Of a stretch of DNA of 64,000 nucleotides, positions 12,897 through 24,440 are shown in pieces. Location of the stretch: contig JACGZH010000002.1 of NCBI GenBank assembly GCA_014706385.1, positions 1,054,001 through 1,118,000 on the forward strand. The letters run 5' to 3'. The position numbers were made by a program, and so were the translations under genes. The notes beneath the pieces were generated by a model, which saw only the letters and a list, made by a program, of their open reading frames with translations, had not been told where the DNA came from and ran no database searches. Position 1 is the first letter of the stretch; each line of letters opens with the position of its first letter. Source of the DNA: Phaffia rhodozyma. Lineage: Eukaryota; Basidiomycota; Tremellomycetes; Cystofilobasidiales; Mrakiaceae.

Positions 12897-15800
12897 CTAT
12901 CGAGGTGTTTCAAACAGTGCTTCGAAATTAGCAAACGACCCTCCTGCTACACCATAAGCGTCTGTAAAAGAGAAGAGTTAGAATGATAAGATTATAGATT
13001 GTCACCATCCTGAAACGATGTTACTGTGATAGTAGAAAGACGAACCTTGGAGAACGCTCCCAATATAATTCAATTCTTTGATGACACCTGCCATCGCCAG
13101 AACATCTACAATCAAATAAATTATCCAATATGTCAGTCTTCAAATCAAACTCTGATAAAGATACTGAAGAGCAAAGGTTAGGAGGATGTTCACATACAAG
13201 AGAAGAACAGAAGATGCCTAGCTCCACCGCCTTTCTCACTTCGCATGACTTCAAGATCTTCAATCTTCATGAGTAATCTTACACGCGCTTCCTCTGCGGG
13301 AGGAAGGTAGGGGGATAGAGGAACTTTGAGTTTGAAAGCGGATGATATTGTCGAAAAGTAGAGGAGAACGTTTCCTGTCTATAACGAGGTTAATTATTTA
13401 CATTGAAAACAATCAGCATAATCACTGTCAGTCTTTACATAGCGACTTGATGACCTACCATCTCTCTACGTTCTGGATTCACAGGCTCTATGAAATCACG
13501 ATGTATGATCTTGTTTGAAGAAACACGAAACGACCTTGAGTCAGCTCGAGTACAGAACGCGAAATCAGTGAATATATAGGGCTTACAGCGTCCCATTCTT
13601 CTCGGTTCACAACACATCGAATAGAGTGAAAGCGATCAAGGATAGTCTGAGAGCTCATAATAAGAGCATTGAACAGTTTCCGTGGAAAGGGTCCCTTGAA
13701 CCTTGGTTCTTTGGTAGCGGCGTCCATCAAACTTCTCAAATTGATCAAGCTGATTTGCAAATGTAGTTCCCTAAAGACAAAAAAGCGATCAATAAAAGGA
13801 CGCCACGCTCGTCGACGAGGAAGAGCTTGCGAGATCCCGTGTACGCACATGGCCATGAATTCTCGTACAGAGCTGCTCAGAGGACTCTTAGGAATAACTA
13901 ATCTTGTTCGCTCGTTGGGTTCTTCAGCAATCACATCCAACGGATCACTGGTGACTACACCATCTTCAGTCCCTTGATGCTCGCTGAATGTTGCTATGAG
14001 TCGTGTGTAGAGGTATGAAAGGTCGATAAAGAAGCTATTGGGAGTTTGAGTCATTGTGAGTGAACGAGGTTCTATATATCATGGTTAACAGGAGTGACGC
14101 TTACTCGCTCAGACCGTTCGATAATTCCTAAAGAGTTAACGAGAGAAACATTAGCTCGAAGCAGACATCAAGTGAGTCGAGAACAAACAAGTGGCTTACC
14201 CTTCGTGCAGCATATGGCCACCAGAATCTTGTTACAAAAAATGCGAAAATGACACCAACCGAGACAGCAGTGAATCGACGGTACGCAATGGACCACACCG
14301 GCGTGTCTCTAGCTCGATCATTGTAACTACATCAACATTATGCGACGTGTCAGTTCAAGCAATTTCAATAGACAGCCATAGACTGCCTATTTTGTAGTCG
14401 ATCAGGCGAGCTTACGAATAGAGAGCAGTTAAGTTATATGTTAGAAGAACTGAAATATTAAGATCAACAGGTATATCAGCGAAAGAGTTGAAGGATTCGT
14501 GTCATATAGATTGGCCTCACCAAATCTTCCAGTGGTAGCATGCGCCGGCTTAGTGACGATGTACCAAAAGCAAGGAAGACTAAACAAAAACCCAAACAAG
14601 GGAAGGGCGATAGGATTCTCGGGAAATATTGAATAAACACAGGCAGCCGTGGCTGCTCCAGATCTGTTTTCAGAGCATTGATAATATGAGTCACGGGCAG
14701 TGATGGGAAGAGAAGAGGTAAGGAAATGACGTACAGAGTGCCTAAAACTCGTTGCAGACTCAAAAAGTTGGTTTGTCCTCTGAATAAGGATAATCAAGTG
14801 AGATTAAAGATCATAATGTGTAGAAGAAGGGCCTTTCTTACGTACTCAGTAGGCGCCATAGTGGTGAAAAACTGTATAATACAGACAAGAAGTCAGCTAA
14901 TCCGTATAACGGCTAGAATTCTATCATGAAACATGGAAGGTGCATACGCACAGACATCAGAGCCCATTCTCCTTTGTACTCGCTAACCGTCAACCGTTAC
15001 ACGATATCTTCTACATCAGTATTGATTCACCGAGGCAGCACCACTAACATGTGACTGAGCATTCTAAACTCACTAGAAGATAGGTCGCCAAGTACTTGTA
15101 AATGCGGGAGCGGCCAAAAGAGAAGTCGCTAATCCGACCTTGATGGCATATTTTATATCCTATCATACTTTCGAATATCAGTTTCCGTTGTGTTTTCTTG
15201 ATGATGTCAAAATTCAAGGTAACAAACCGGTTTTCGAGTCCGTTCAGCAAGCTCCCAAACCCAGTGTTGAAATTGACCTTTGAAAGAGAGGGTTTTTCGA
15301 TCTGGATTGGTGGCCGTACCAGGTGCGTCCGGGGCATTATTTGGGAATTTTATCTTGTATTCGCTTGGGTCGATGGGAATTATCATAGCTGTTACCCCAT
15401 AGAAACGGATTAGCAAATAACTATTCCTGAGGGCTTCCCCCTCTTGTTTTATGAAGAACAATATTTTGGAACAACGAATCAACATACACATCCGTTTTCT
15501 CAAGGTACGCTTCATAGTTGGAGGTCCCTTGCGAGTCGTCGTGCTTGAATAATCGGACCTTTTGCGTTCAAGCCAAAAGGAGATTTGACGTGTCCACCTG
15601 GTGATCCAACTTTTTGCGCGCAATCCAAATTGGCGCTCTTGATCTTGAATTTCACTCATGGAGTCGATGAAAAACAGCAGCTCTCGGGTAAATTCATCTA
15701 AAGTAAAGATAAAGCTATTGGGGGGATGAATCAGAATAGGATCGGCTTCTATATTATCCTCGAGGAAGCTCATTTCAACCATGAATGAACCTACTAAAAA

Positions 15801-18800
15801 ACCAAGAAAGCGCTCTCTTTTGGAGCGGTATTCAGATTATTTGAACCGATATCTGGTATATCACATCCACTGTCGTATAGAGACATGATCGACCCGGAAG
15901 AGCTAGCTCTGAACGCATCTAGAGTCTTGGACACGGTTTCACGAAGCGCATCAATATTACAGCTGAGGCCTGGATCAGCCGGCGCAAAGGTAGCTCGAAT
16001 TCCAAGAAGGGTTTCATTACATGCGGTCTGATTTAGAAAATAATAATATTGCGGAACAGGTGATTTGTGATTATGTTTATTAGACAAACCAGCAAAGCAG
16101 AATACAAACCGATTATGAGATGGCAAGAGAGACGCACTGTAAGAGCTCGAATTTGAGGGCCGACTTGCTCTCTGACCTCGGCAAGTAGATTCGCATCTTC
16201 AGCCAACCGTATATCTTCTTCAGAATTGTCCTCTTCCGTCTGCTCTGCTTCTTGGATCTCAACCAACTGAGACGGGTCCGTGGTTGCGTCAGCCTCAGTG
16301 TGTGTCATCCCCTCGTCGTCCTTCACCTCCTTTGATGTTTGCCCCGCGGGATCAGGTGACTTTGAGAAGTAGTCGCTTTCTCCCTGCACATTCACGGTTG
16401 TCGGCAGACCTTTTCCAGACATATCTCCTCGTAACATTGGTGAGAAGATGGGTTTCTCGCTCTCTTGATTTTTCTCAATAATAATCCTTCCTTCTCGTTC
16501 TGCCTTCAATATTTCGTACTGCAACCCGGTTCCAGACCTAAGCCCGGTCAGATGCTGAGCCAATCTTGTCAGGCTAGATACAACGGTATCGTAGCTCTCC
16601 GAGGTTCTCTGAATTCTATGATCCAGGAACTCAGATTTGGCTTCAGCAAGATTCTTCTTCAAGAGAGTGAACGATTTTTCATGTGCCTCGACCGCTTTGG
16701 CGAGTGATTCGGGAGTGATAGGCTCACTTGAAGATCGGGCATCAAGCAAAAACGTTTGAGAAAGGATCGAGAGAAGGGTAGAGAACGAGGTGAGGGTGGA
16801 GTTGATATCATGTTGAAGTTTGGAGGTTGCCGAGTAGGGGTAGATTAACAAACACGTGAGGTTGGCGATCGTCGTTCCCAATAGAACGTTCAATAGTGTT
16901 TCCAATAGTTTTCTTAATCCGCCTTCTTTGACGATGACGATGGACATAGTAAGGAACCCCATGGAAGTCGCACTATTGAATGTTGGTTTACCGACCCAAC
17001 TTTTAAGCCAAGCCATGATGGCGCATGCACCTCCCATCCAGAAGAACAAAGCGGCCCAATCTCCGGCTTGACTCCCTGCAGCGTCTGCGGCTTTGATCGT
17101 TCCTACGGCCGCTAGAGATATTAAAGAGGAGAATGCAGAGACAAAGACACAGAAGAGATCGGCCTCGACCATAGCGCCCACAGATTTAGCTAAATATGAA
17201 TGAAGCCAAAAAGTTTATAACAGCAATCAGTAGTTTGCAAAGAAGACCGAAAACTTGTGAGCAGACATAATTCACCGGGATTGTAGTAAACTGCGATCGT
17301 AGCCTGTCAAGATAATTCATCAAAGGTGAGTCTAATAATCAAGATAAGTGCCTTCCTAACTCAGAAATAAAAATGAAAAAACCATACAATCATGTGCGCA
17401 TTGGATGCATTAGGCAGCCAGCTGTTCAACTTTTCGTTGAACGTGAACAGACTTGCTAGGAAATAAGCAATTGCACATTTCGTCACGTCTACCTCCTGCC
17501 TGGAAAATCCCATCATTGTTTTTCTCCACCACCTCACGTTGTCTTTTTTGGGCAATGGTTTCGGTGGAAGTTTTAGATTTATTGGACGAACAGATGTAGG
17601 TCGGATCCATTGTGCATCGACTGCTAACGCCGGCCTTGGTGATTCAGCATTCAGCGACTGAGGGGTAGCTGAAGTACAATTCGGATGGGATTCTGGAGAA
17701 GCAGAGAAAGAAGGAAATGCCTCGCTGTATCTTCGTGCCCTGATCGTTGGTGTTTGTCCCATGCTATCACTACACGTGTCATTCGCCGACTCGTCCTCAT
17801 CGTCTCCTTTCTCGGCTCCATACAATGAGAACCCTGTAGCCAATGGAGGATTACTGGATGAAGTTGATTCAATCCGAGAAGATTGGGGATGATTGTTGAA
17901 CATGGAACTACGATCTGTACTGAAGAATGTGAAGGCTGGCGATGTTGAAAGTGAGGTCGAAGCAGACTGCGTCGGGAGATCACCGGAGACGGGGACCGGA
18001 GATGTAACGAGAGTTTGGGGTTGAGCTTCAGGGTCAGGATGATCTTCCTCTTGTACAGAAGTCGGAAACGAAGCTCTTCTAGAGCCGGATTCGATGTCTC
18101 CTCTAGGCGAGCCACTCAGAAACGAAGGAGTTGATATCGTATGTCTAGACATCTTTGATTGGAAGGAATCTGCAAACGAGTACGCGCCTTCCCTTCCTGA
18201 AGGTAGATCTTGATCTATGCGCTCCATTCCCGCTCTCTGATCCCTTTGACGAGTATAGCTCGAGGGATCCGAACCAGATCTTGTCTGATTTTGAACCTCG
18301 GCAAGAAAGTACCAAGACCCCATTCTGCGTCTTTCTTCCTCTTGTTGCTGTCCAAGTTTTCTTTCTTCGTTAGCGCTCCCTTGATTGAGCAAAGAAAGCG
18401 GCTTGTTACCTCGACCTGAGGGTATGCGCGGAGAGGGGGAGGAGGATCCAGAGGCAGAAGGGTGGAATAGGACATCGAGCGAAGAATGAGAAGATATGCG
18501 GGATGAAGAATAATCCTGGATAGATGAGATATTGTTGTTCTTGGGATATGCCTGGTTATGATTCTGGTTGGAGCTGTAGGAGTCGGCGATGGTGTACCTC
18601 CAAGATTCCTTGCCTGAACTGGACAGAAGACCAATTGAGGATCCATGAAGCGGCCGAGACCGAGGATTCGAGAGAGAGGCTTGTCAATAGAAGCGATTGA
18701 AGAACAAGAATCATATAACATGTAAGACAGCTGCCTGACTTGTCCTTATTTTGATGTTCTAATCAAGCGATGAAGTATCTTACCCTTCCTCTTGTCCCCA

Positions 18801-18952
18801 CTAACATACCGCCTCCGATGATCTCCCGGTGTTCCTGAAGTCCTTTGCCCAGAGGGGATGGAGATATCGATTCTGTTGGACGGACCGGCACTCATCGTTC
18901 CATACGACAAATTCTTTGAGTTGAGTTCCTTTGAAACGTATGGAACAGACAT
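12897..18952 (-). CDS. ArAE_2 / BRE4-like multi-pass membrane protein
   Basis: Large membrane protein of the aromatic acid exporter-like (ArAE_2_N plus DUF2421) group, whose yeast relative is linked to brefeldin A sensitivity; substrate unknown. The start used is the ATG at 18952 (MSVPYVSKEL). The first ~450 residues are Ser/Pro-rich and polar. A helical bundle follows from KCAIAYFLASLFTF (17450) through SQAGDWAALFFWMGG to NLTCLLIYPYSATS (16830). A long charged cytosolic stretch (16100-16800) is next. A second bundle (14400-15230) carries WALMSFF-like, SLQRVLGTL, FLFSLPCFWYIVT and GVIFAFFVTRFWWP segments. The end of the protein is GSFANFEALFETPR. An intron at about 18595-18790 joins DKRK to GKESWRYT. 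The protein is about 1,200 residues, usual for the family, with more than twelve introns. Confidence 0.85.
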
Positions 18953-19699
18953 GCTAAAACAGACAACGGGTTGAGAAGTACAGTTAGACAAGAGAGTCAG
19001 TTGGTGGCCGGTTGTGATCAAGCAAGCTGTTTTGCAAGAAGACAACTTAGAGCTCAAACGACCAGAAGATCGGGGTGCGCCGTTTTTTCTTACATAATCA
19101 GATCACTTATATCAACCTTGTTTCTTCGGATCTCAACCTCTACATAGATCTCGTTAGCTTTCGTTCACAGTATCATCTTCAATTCTGTAGAGCAGGGCAT
19201 CATAAAAAATGGGATGGGTGGCTCGACTAGCTCCTCCTGATACGATCAGGCTCCTGATGAGGAGTCTTATATGGCAAACACTCTTCCCTGAATGCCTTCT
19301 ACGACCTCAAATATGGCCGCTTCCGTATACCAGCTGATCTCGAAATGGGACACAACATCCATCACGCCTAGTTTGATTGACAAATTGACTGAGTCAGCGA
19401 CACTGCATTCAGTCTGATCATTTTAGGCTCAAATGACCAGATGGTCCTGCTTGTGCGAGGCTAACCCTGGCCAAGAGCATTCGCTAACGCAACCTATATG
19501 GTGAATTTGATGAAGAACCTAACCACAGCCTTTTCTCTGTAAGACCAGACCAAGTAGCGCGGTCGCCCAGCCCTATATACCGGAAGCGTTATCATGATTC
19601 TCCTAGTTCTATGAAGCGGGTGCTTAGTGGAAGGCGCTATCCTCCGAGAAGATAGTCTGTCCGGAGCTATGAGAACGATCAAACGAAAGATTTCTGACC
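18953..19699. other. Upstream of the ArAE_2 gene; unresolved sequence
   Basis: Holds the ArAE_2 promoter. On the minus strand at about 19270-19430 an open frame contains NLSIKLGVMDVVSHFEIS and ends with GRVFAI and a stop; this could be an exon but I cannot link it to a start. A short perfect inverted repeat (CCTGAT-ACG-ATCAGG) lies at 19236-19250. Confidence 0.3.
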
Positions 19700-20071
19700 T
19701 CAGAATGCTTCGGCTAGAAAACCTTGGCTTATTGTGTCTTGCGCCAATAGCGTAATAGCTACATTCACTGTGGTAAGCCTCGCAAACCGAGAGTGCTCAT
19801 CCTGAGAGAACATTCCGGTGACCTGGTTGTTCAGCAAAGCTTTGTTCGCCGAACGAAACTCAGAAACTGACAAGTCGACCCCAAGAATGTGTACAAGCGA
19901 AGATTTGCCGGCAGATGGATCAGTTCTTCGGCTGATCGCCATACCTAGAGCGAAATCAACTTGGAAGGAAGAAGAGGAAAAGAGAAGGATCTCTTTCCAT
20001 AGTCTCGTCAGCCGACAGATTCTATCTTGTGGAATCTTCTTTGGTCGACTGGCCCAGTGTCTGGGTCTCTC
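19700..20071 (-). CDS. Unrecognised open frame, possible exon or decayed gene
   Basis: A 123-codon minus-strand frame between the ArAE_2 and TBC genes. Its composition looks protein-like, with mixed hydrophobic and polar residues (FALGMAISRRTDPSAGKSS, LVHILGVDLSVSEFRSA, RLTTVNVAITLLAQDTI), unlike the Ser/Phe-rich antisense frames elsewhere. It has an internal ATG at 19942 and no obvious upstream start. An upstream minus-strand frame at about 20090-20280 is Arg-rich and could be an exon, with a donor GTAAGA at about 20076. PSAGKSS resembles a weak P-loop but lacks the leading Gly/Ala. I do not recognise the family; chance open frame remains possible. Confidence 0.25.
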   Translation of the reverse strand, partial: ERPRHWASRPKKIPQDRICRLTRLWKEILLFSSSSFQVDFALGMAISRRTDPSAGKSSLVHILGVDLSVSEFRSANKALLNNQVTGMFSQDEHSRFARLTTVNVAITLLAQDTISQGFLAEAF

Positions 20072-20672
20072 TTACTTGAAAAAAGCTACTCTGACGAGCC
20101 GGGTCGTCCAGGCGGCCTCTTTCCATGTTTTTCCGCATCTTTCTTCCGCCCCCTTCCTCTGCTTCTTCACCAGATATACATCTTGTAGATGTTCGTCTAG
20201 GTTGCATGCTCCTCTTGAATGCGTTGAGATGTATAGTTCTCATTTGAAACAACCTTTTTCTGTGGCACCTCAAGGATAACATGACCCGCACTCAGTCCTA
20301 TACAGAAATAACATCGAATTGAAGGAGGAAACGAATGATACACTAGACAGTAGGAACGAGACGATGCGAAAAAACTGGTTTGACCACATGCTCACCTTTC
20401 ACTTGTGCTTGACCCCGGTCGCTTTCAGTTTTTCTCTCGCGCTAATTCTACTTCTTTTGACTCTGGAGCGCCGCGCCAAAGTAGACGATTCATATAATCA
20501 CTCTTGGCTTCCTTAAACTGATATTTTTTCTTTCCCGTGCTCTTGATGTTTGTCTGACTGTTGCTGACAAAACGGATAATCGCTTGATTCGGTGATCGTG
20601 TGGAAACCGCATTAATCAATCATGCATTTTCAGTATAAATGAATGCAAACAATGGAAACTGGACCACGGAGG
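20072..20672. other. Gap between unresolved frame and TBC gene end
   Basis: No convincing gene. Open frames on the plus strand (19818-20279, 20319-20516) are hydrophobic and pyrimidine-driven without domain signals. The 3' end of the TBC1D5-like transcript must lie near 20600. Confidence 0.35.
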
Positions 20673-23600
20673 TCACAATGCACCTAGAGGATCGTATCCT
20701 TTTTGCCCAACGCGAGGGACATATGTTGTCTTTCTTCCATCTTCCACATCTAGAGCTCCATCCAGCGGGTCTCTAGGACCTTGAGCCCCAGGAGTTACAG
20801 GCGGATAACTATAAACACTATTCGGTACTACCCCAGAGTTTTGCGGAGGAGTATCCGAAGAATACGTGAGGGAAGGTTTGGTTGAAGGGCCCGCTCGAGA
20901 CCAAGGTACTGTGAATTGTGAAGGAGCCCGGATCCAAGACGAAGGAACCGTCGCAGTCCCTAAAGAAAAAGACGTATGTTGTTTAGAGTTTAAATCCTCC
21001 AGATCAGTCGATCTGACCATTACAGGGACAGGTGACCGAGGAGTTTGAGCCTGGTTCTGAACTGTCTTGTTTGTTATAAAGTTATTGGAAGGTTGTACTG
21101 TTTTCCCTGGGGGCATGCCGTCTATTTTCGGTGATGACAAGGAAGGTAACTCGTTCCTAGATAAGTGTAGATGAGGCAGTGGAATTGAATCTAGAGCAGG
21201 AACATCAGTGGTTGAAGTAGAGGGAGACGTCGGGCGTATCTCTGTCGAAGGATTATCACAGTCGGAGTTGAGATCTGAAGCATTAAGCGTAGAAACTGAG
21301 GGTATCTCTGATTGAGAGCTTCTCGAGAAGTCAGCAGTGACTCCAAGATCGGCCGGAGCCAATGGATCAGGCCAGCTATCAGAAAACTTGTCAAGCGGAC
21401 TTGACGGATCTTTCAGGATCGCTGTGATAGCTCTCAGCCCCAAGAGGGCAGAATTTATCGATGTAGAAGAGTTTAATTCTTCTTGATGAAGCTGTTCTGA
21501 GCTAGATTCAGATTCTTGTAGATGCTTCTCAATCCTTGACATGAACGTATCCATCAAAGTGCCCATACAACGCATCTTATGCTTGAGTTGAGCAATCTCG
21601 TCTTCCAGAACATTCAAGGGAGGAGGGTACGGCGATGCTAAAAGGGATGATTCAGAATCAGGTGAAGAAGGTGTAGGTATAAATCCTCGATTGGGAAGCT
21701 GATTGGCATCGTCAAGCGAAGGTGAAACGATATGTGTACGGCTGTAGGTGGAGGCCGGAAAGTCTGGAAGATTTTTCTTACAAATAAAAAAGCACAGATC
21801 AGTCAGCTTCAGCCGTATGGACTGCAAGAGTAAAGATACACACTCTTATTTCCGCTACCTTTCCCAGTAAACTCTTATCGATCCCTAAGGCCTGACCTCT
21901 TTCCATCAATCCTTTCGCCAGATCCTGAATTCCTATGCCTGCTGCCGCTTGCTGCGCTGCACCCATCGCTCCACTCAAATCAAAGTTCCTGGCCATCGCC
22001 AGCCTACTAGCCATCCCCTTAGAAGGAAGCGTTTGACTTTGTCTCGCGCCTCCCACTCCCAGCCTCCCCCTTGATCGGCTTACAGCTGCTACATCTTCTT
22101 CTTGAGAGTGACGAGGTGGATTGGCCGGGATTCCAAGAATAGCTTGGTTCTCCATCACAACTGATACGCCCAAAGCAGGACTCGGAGTAGAATCTCGGAG
22201 GAGGATTGCCTGCTGTAAAAGAAGTGGTATAAGAAGCGGAGGTTCAGATGTTGGATATCGAAGTAGAATGGTTAATGCTTCAGAATAGTCTGCGTATATA
22301 ACTTTTCAGGTTGGAAACCGAGTGAAGCAATGTGATCAGTGAAAGCGTAAACCAACAAATAGCATAGAAGACTCACTCTCATTCCTGATTCGAAGCAACA
22401 TGGCGATACATATGTATTCAATCATCTTCAATGTGGGATCTGCTGAGAATATACCATCCCACATCCTCATTGCGTCATCCAACTGTTCATAGTCCATAAA
22501 CATCCTTGATAAATATTCAGATTCACAAAATGAGGAAGCTATTCACGAATGTGCTTACGGAGAACTCTCTGGTGAACATCAATCGAATCCATCTGATTCC
22601 ATATATCTGAGGCTCGATACCCAGTTCTTCCAGCTTTGTCCATAGCTGAGGATCAAGAACTCGTAGGGCTGTCCCATGAAGATGATTGCACAATTGAACG
22701 ATCGGTTGCTGTGGCTACATTAGATGAAGATATGTTCCTCCAAAGTTAGTGGATGTGCTTGATGACGTAGCCACATGGGAAATAACGATATTCTGACGCT
22801 GAACAGAGAGACACACCTTCTCGCCACTCTTGAGGACAGGCTCTTCCTTCCATTGATACCAAACTACCGCACTTCTCATCACAGCCTCATATATTGACCA
22901 AGTATCGTGCTCTACATTCTCTCTGTCTAGAGTATGCTCTACCTCGTTCGTTCCATTTCGTTCGATTGAGTCCAAGTCCACTGCCAAAAGTATGGCAGCG
23001 CAGATTTCGTGCATCCCCTAAAAGAGAATTGCGCAATGAGCGGTTCTTAGCGCAGTAGAAAAATGTATCTAACAGAGTCACTCATTTATAGAGAACTCAC
23101 CTGACGATAACCCACATTGGAGTGCAGAGTGGAGTATAAGAACAGGATTGTGGTGAGGATCTTTTGAACTCGAGGAAGGGTAAAATACGGTATATCGGGA
23201 TATCTGGATAGTCAAAATATATATCATTAGATACACCATATCTGGAAGGAGATTTTGATAAAAGATGCTGCAACGGACGTTCGCTCGACATCTTTCTTGA
23301 TCTCTTTTCTTAATTCGACGTCCCTAAACCAACTTTGCCAAGGATTCTACATATCGTATATGAGATTTCCGTTAGACGTAATCGAACCAAATAAAGAAGT
23401 ACAAGAACACATCAACGGAGAATTTCAGAAAGGATAATCAAGAAACAGATCAACACTCGCTAGACGTACCTCGCTCTCTAGGCTCAATGGGTTGTTTATT
23501 CCAAGATCTCCTTTACTCTTCCCAGCTGCTTCTCCAACATCCCGAGTTTTGACTCCAGCGGGCACGCTGACATCTGCTGCCCATCTTCCGTCGGGCGCTC

Positions 23601-24180
23601 TGAGATACTGTGATCTCATCGTATCATATGTCACTCTCGATGTCGACAATGGCTTGAGAAAGGTTGAGGGATCATGTGAGGGGAGTAGACCTAGGTAGAA
23701 CTGTCGTCGAGGATATGAGTATGTATGTCTAGAAAACGATCCGGATATGTTTGTCTTGTTGACTTACTTTCCAGTACACACTTCGCCTATAACATTGGAT
23801 AAGATTCTATATAGCGTTGAGCATTAATCATGAAGAATGACAAGAACCAATGATGAACTCGACTCAGACGTACATCGGAACCCAGTTAGGTACGACCCCA
23901 CCATGAACCAAGTCAGGTATACCGTCCAGTCCCTGTGTCTTCAGCTTACTCCCGGAAAGCATTGGATCTTTGAACAAGTGTTGCCATGCGTTTCTATTCC
24001 CATTCAATCAAGAAGGGAGATGACATGAACAAAATGCCAGCGTGAGTATGGTTCAGCTTTCATAAACACTCGGAATCCAAGTGAGATTTTCGATGACGTT
24101 CCCGGTTGATAGATCACGAACTGAATGACATCCGATGATGGCCTGGTAAATATAGCTTCTTCATCGATTGATGCGTCCAT
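20673..24180 (-). CDS. TBC1D5-like Rab GTPase-activating protein
   Basis: Expected to stimulate GTP hydrolysis by a Rab on endosomal or vacuolar membranes. The TBC domain reads NAWQHLFKDP, DLVHGGVVPNW, then KDVERTFPDIPYF (Arg finger), then NVGYRQ joined to GMHEICAAI (Gln finger), LHGTALRVLDPQLW, and GIRWIRL followed by EFPLD-like sequence. This order and the split HGTAL/IRWIRL block match TBC1D5 better than Gyp1-type proteins. After the domain comes a predicted helical part (NFDLSGAMGAAQQAAAGIG), a coiled stretch (VLEDEIAQLKHKMRCMGTL) and a Ser/Pro-rich tail ending GYDPLGAL at 20673. The 5' end is uncertain. The ATG at 24180 opens a frame (MDASIDEEAIFTRP), but joining it to NAWQHLF needs a weak donor, so the first exon may differ. 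Confidence 0.82.
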
Positions 24181-24440
24181 CTTTGAAGCCTCGAAACTAA
24201 CTGAGTATATGTATGGATTCGTTTGCGTGAACAAGAATCTTGGGGGAAGGGAAAGAATAGAAGTACAACAGATGGGAGTGGCTCGTTATGTCAAAGATGG
24301 AGATGCGTCAAGATACAGTGAAAGAGATAAGAATTCTCTGGATTTTTGAACGCGACAACCACCAGCAACTTTTTCCTTGCGCCTAGTCGTTGCTCTCTTT
24401 CATTCCCTCACTCTTTTATATTCTCTTCAAACCATTCAAG
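24181..24440. promoter_or_regulatory. Divergent promoter of TBC1D5-like gene and METAP1
   Basis: At most 260 bp between the two presumed starts. A pyrimidine-rich run (24370-24430) lies just before the METAP1 ATG. No TATA box is evident. Confidence 0.45.

Noticed and set aside
19236..19250. Short palindrome CCTGAT-ACG-ATCAGG
   Set aside because: Six-base arms are expected by chance in 64 kb; no linked feature.
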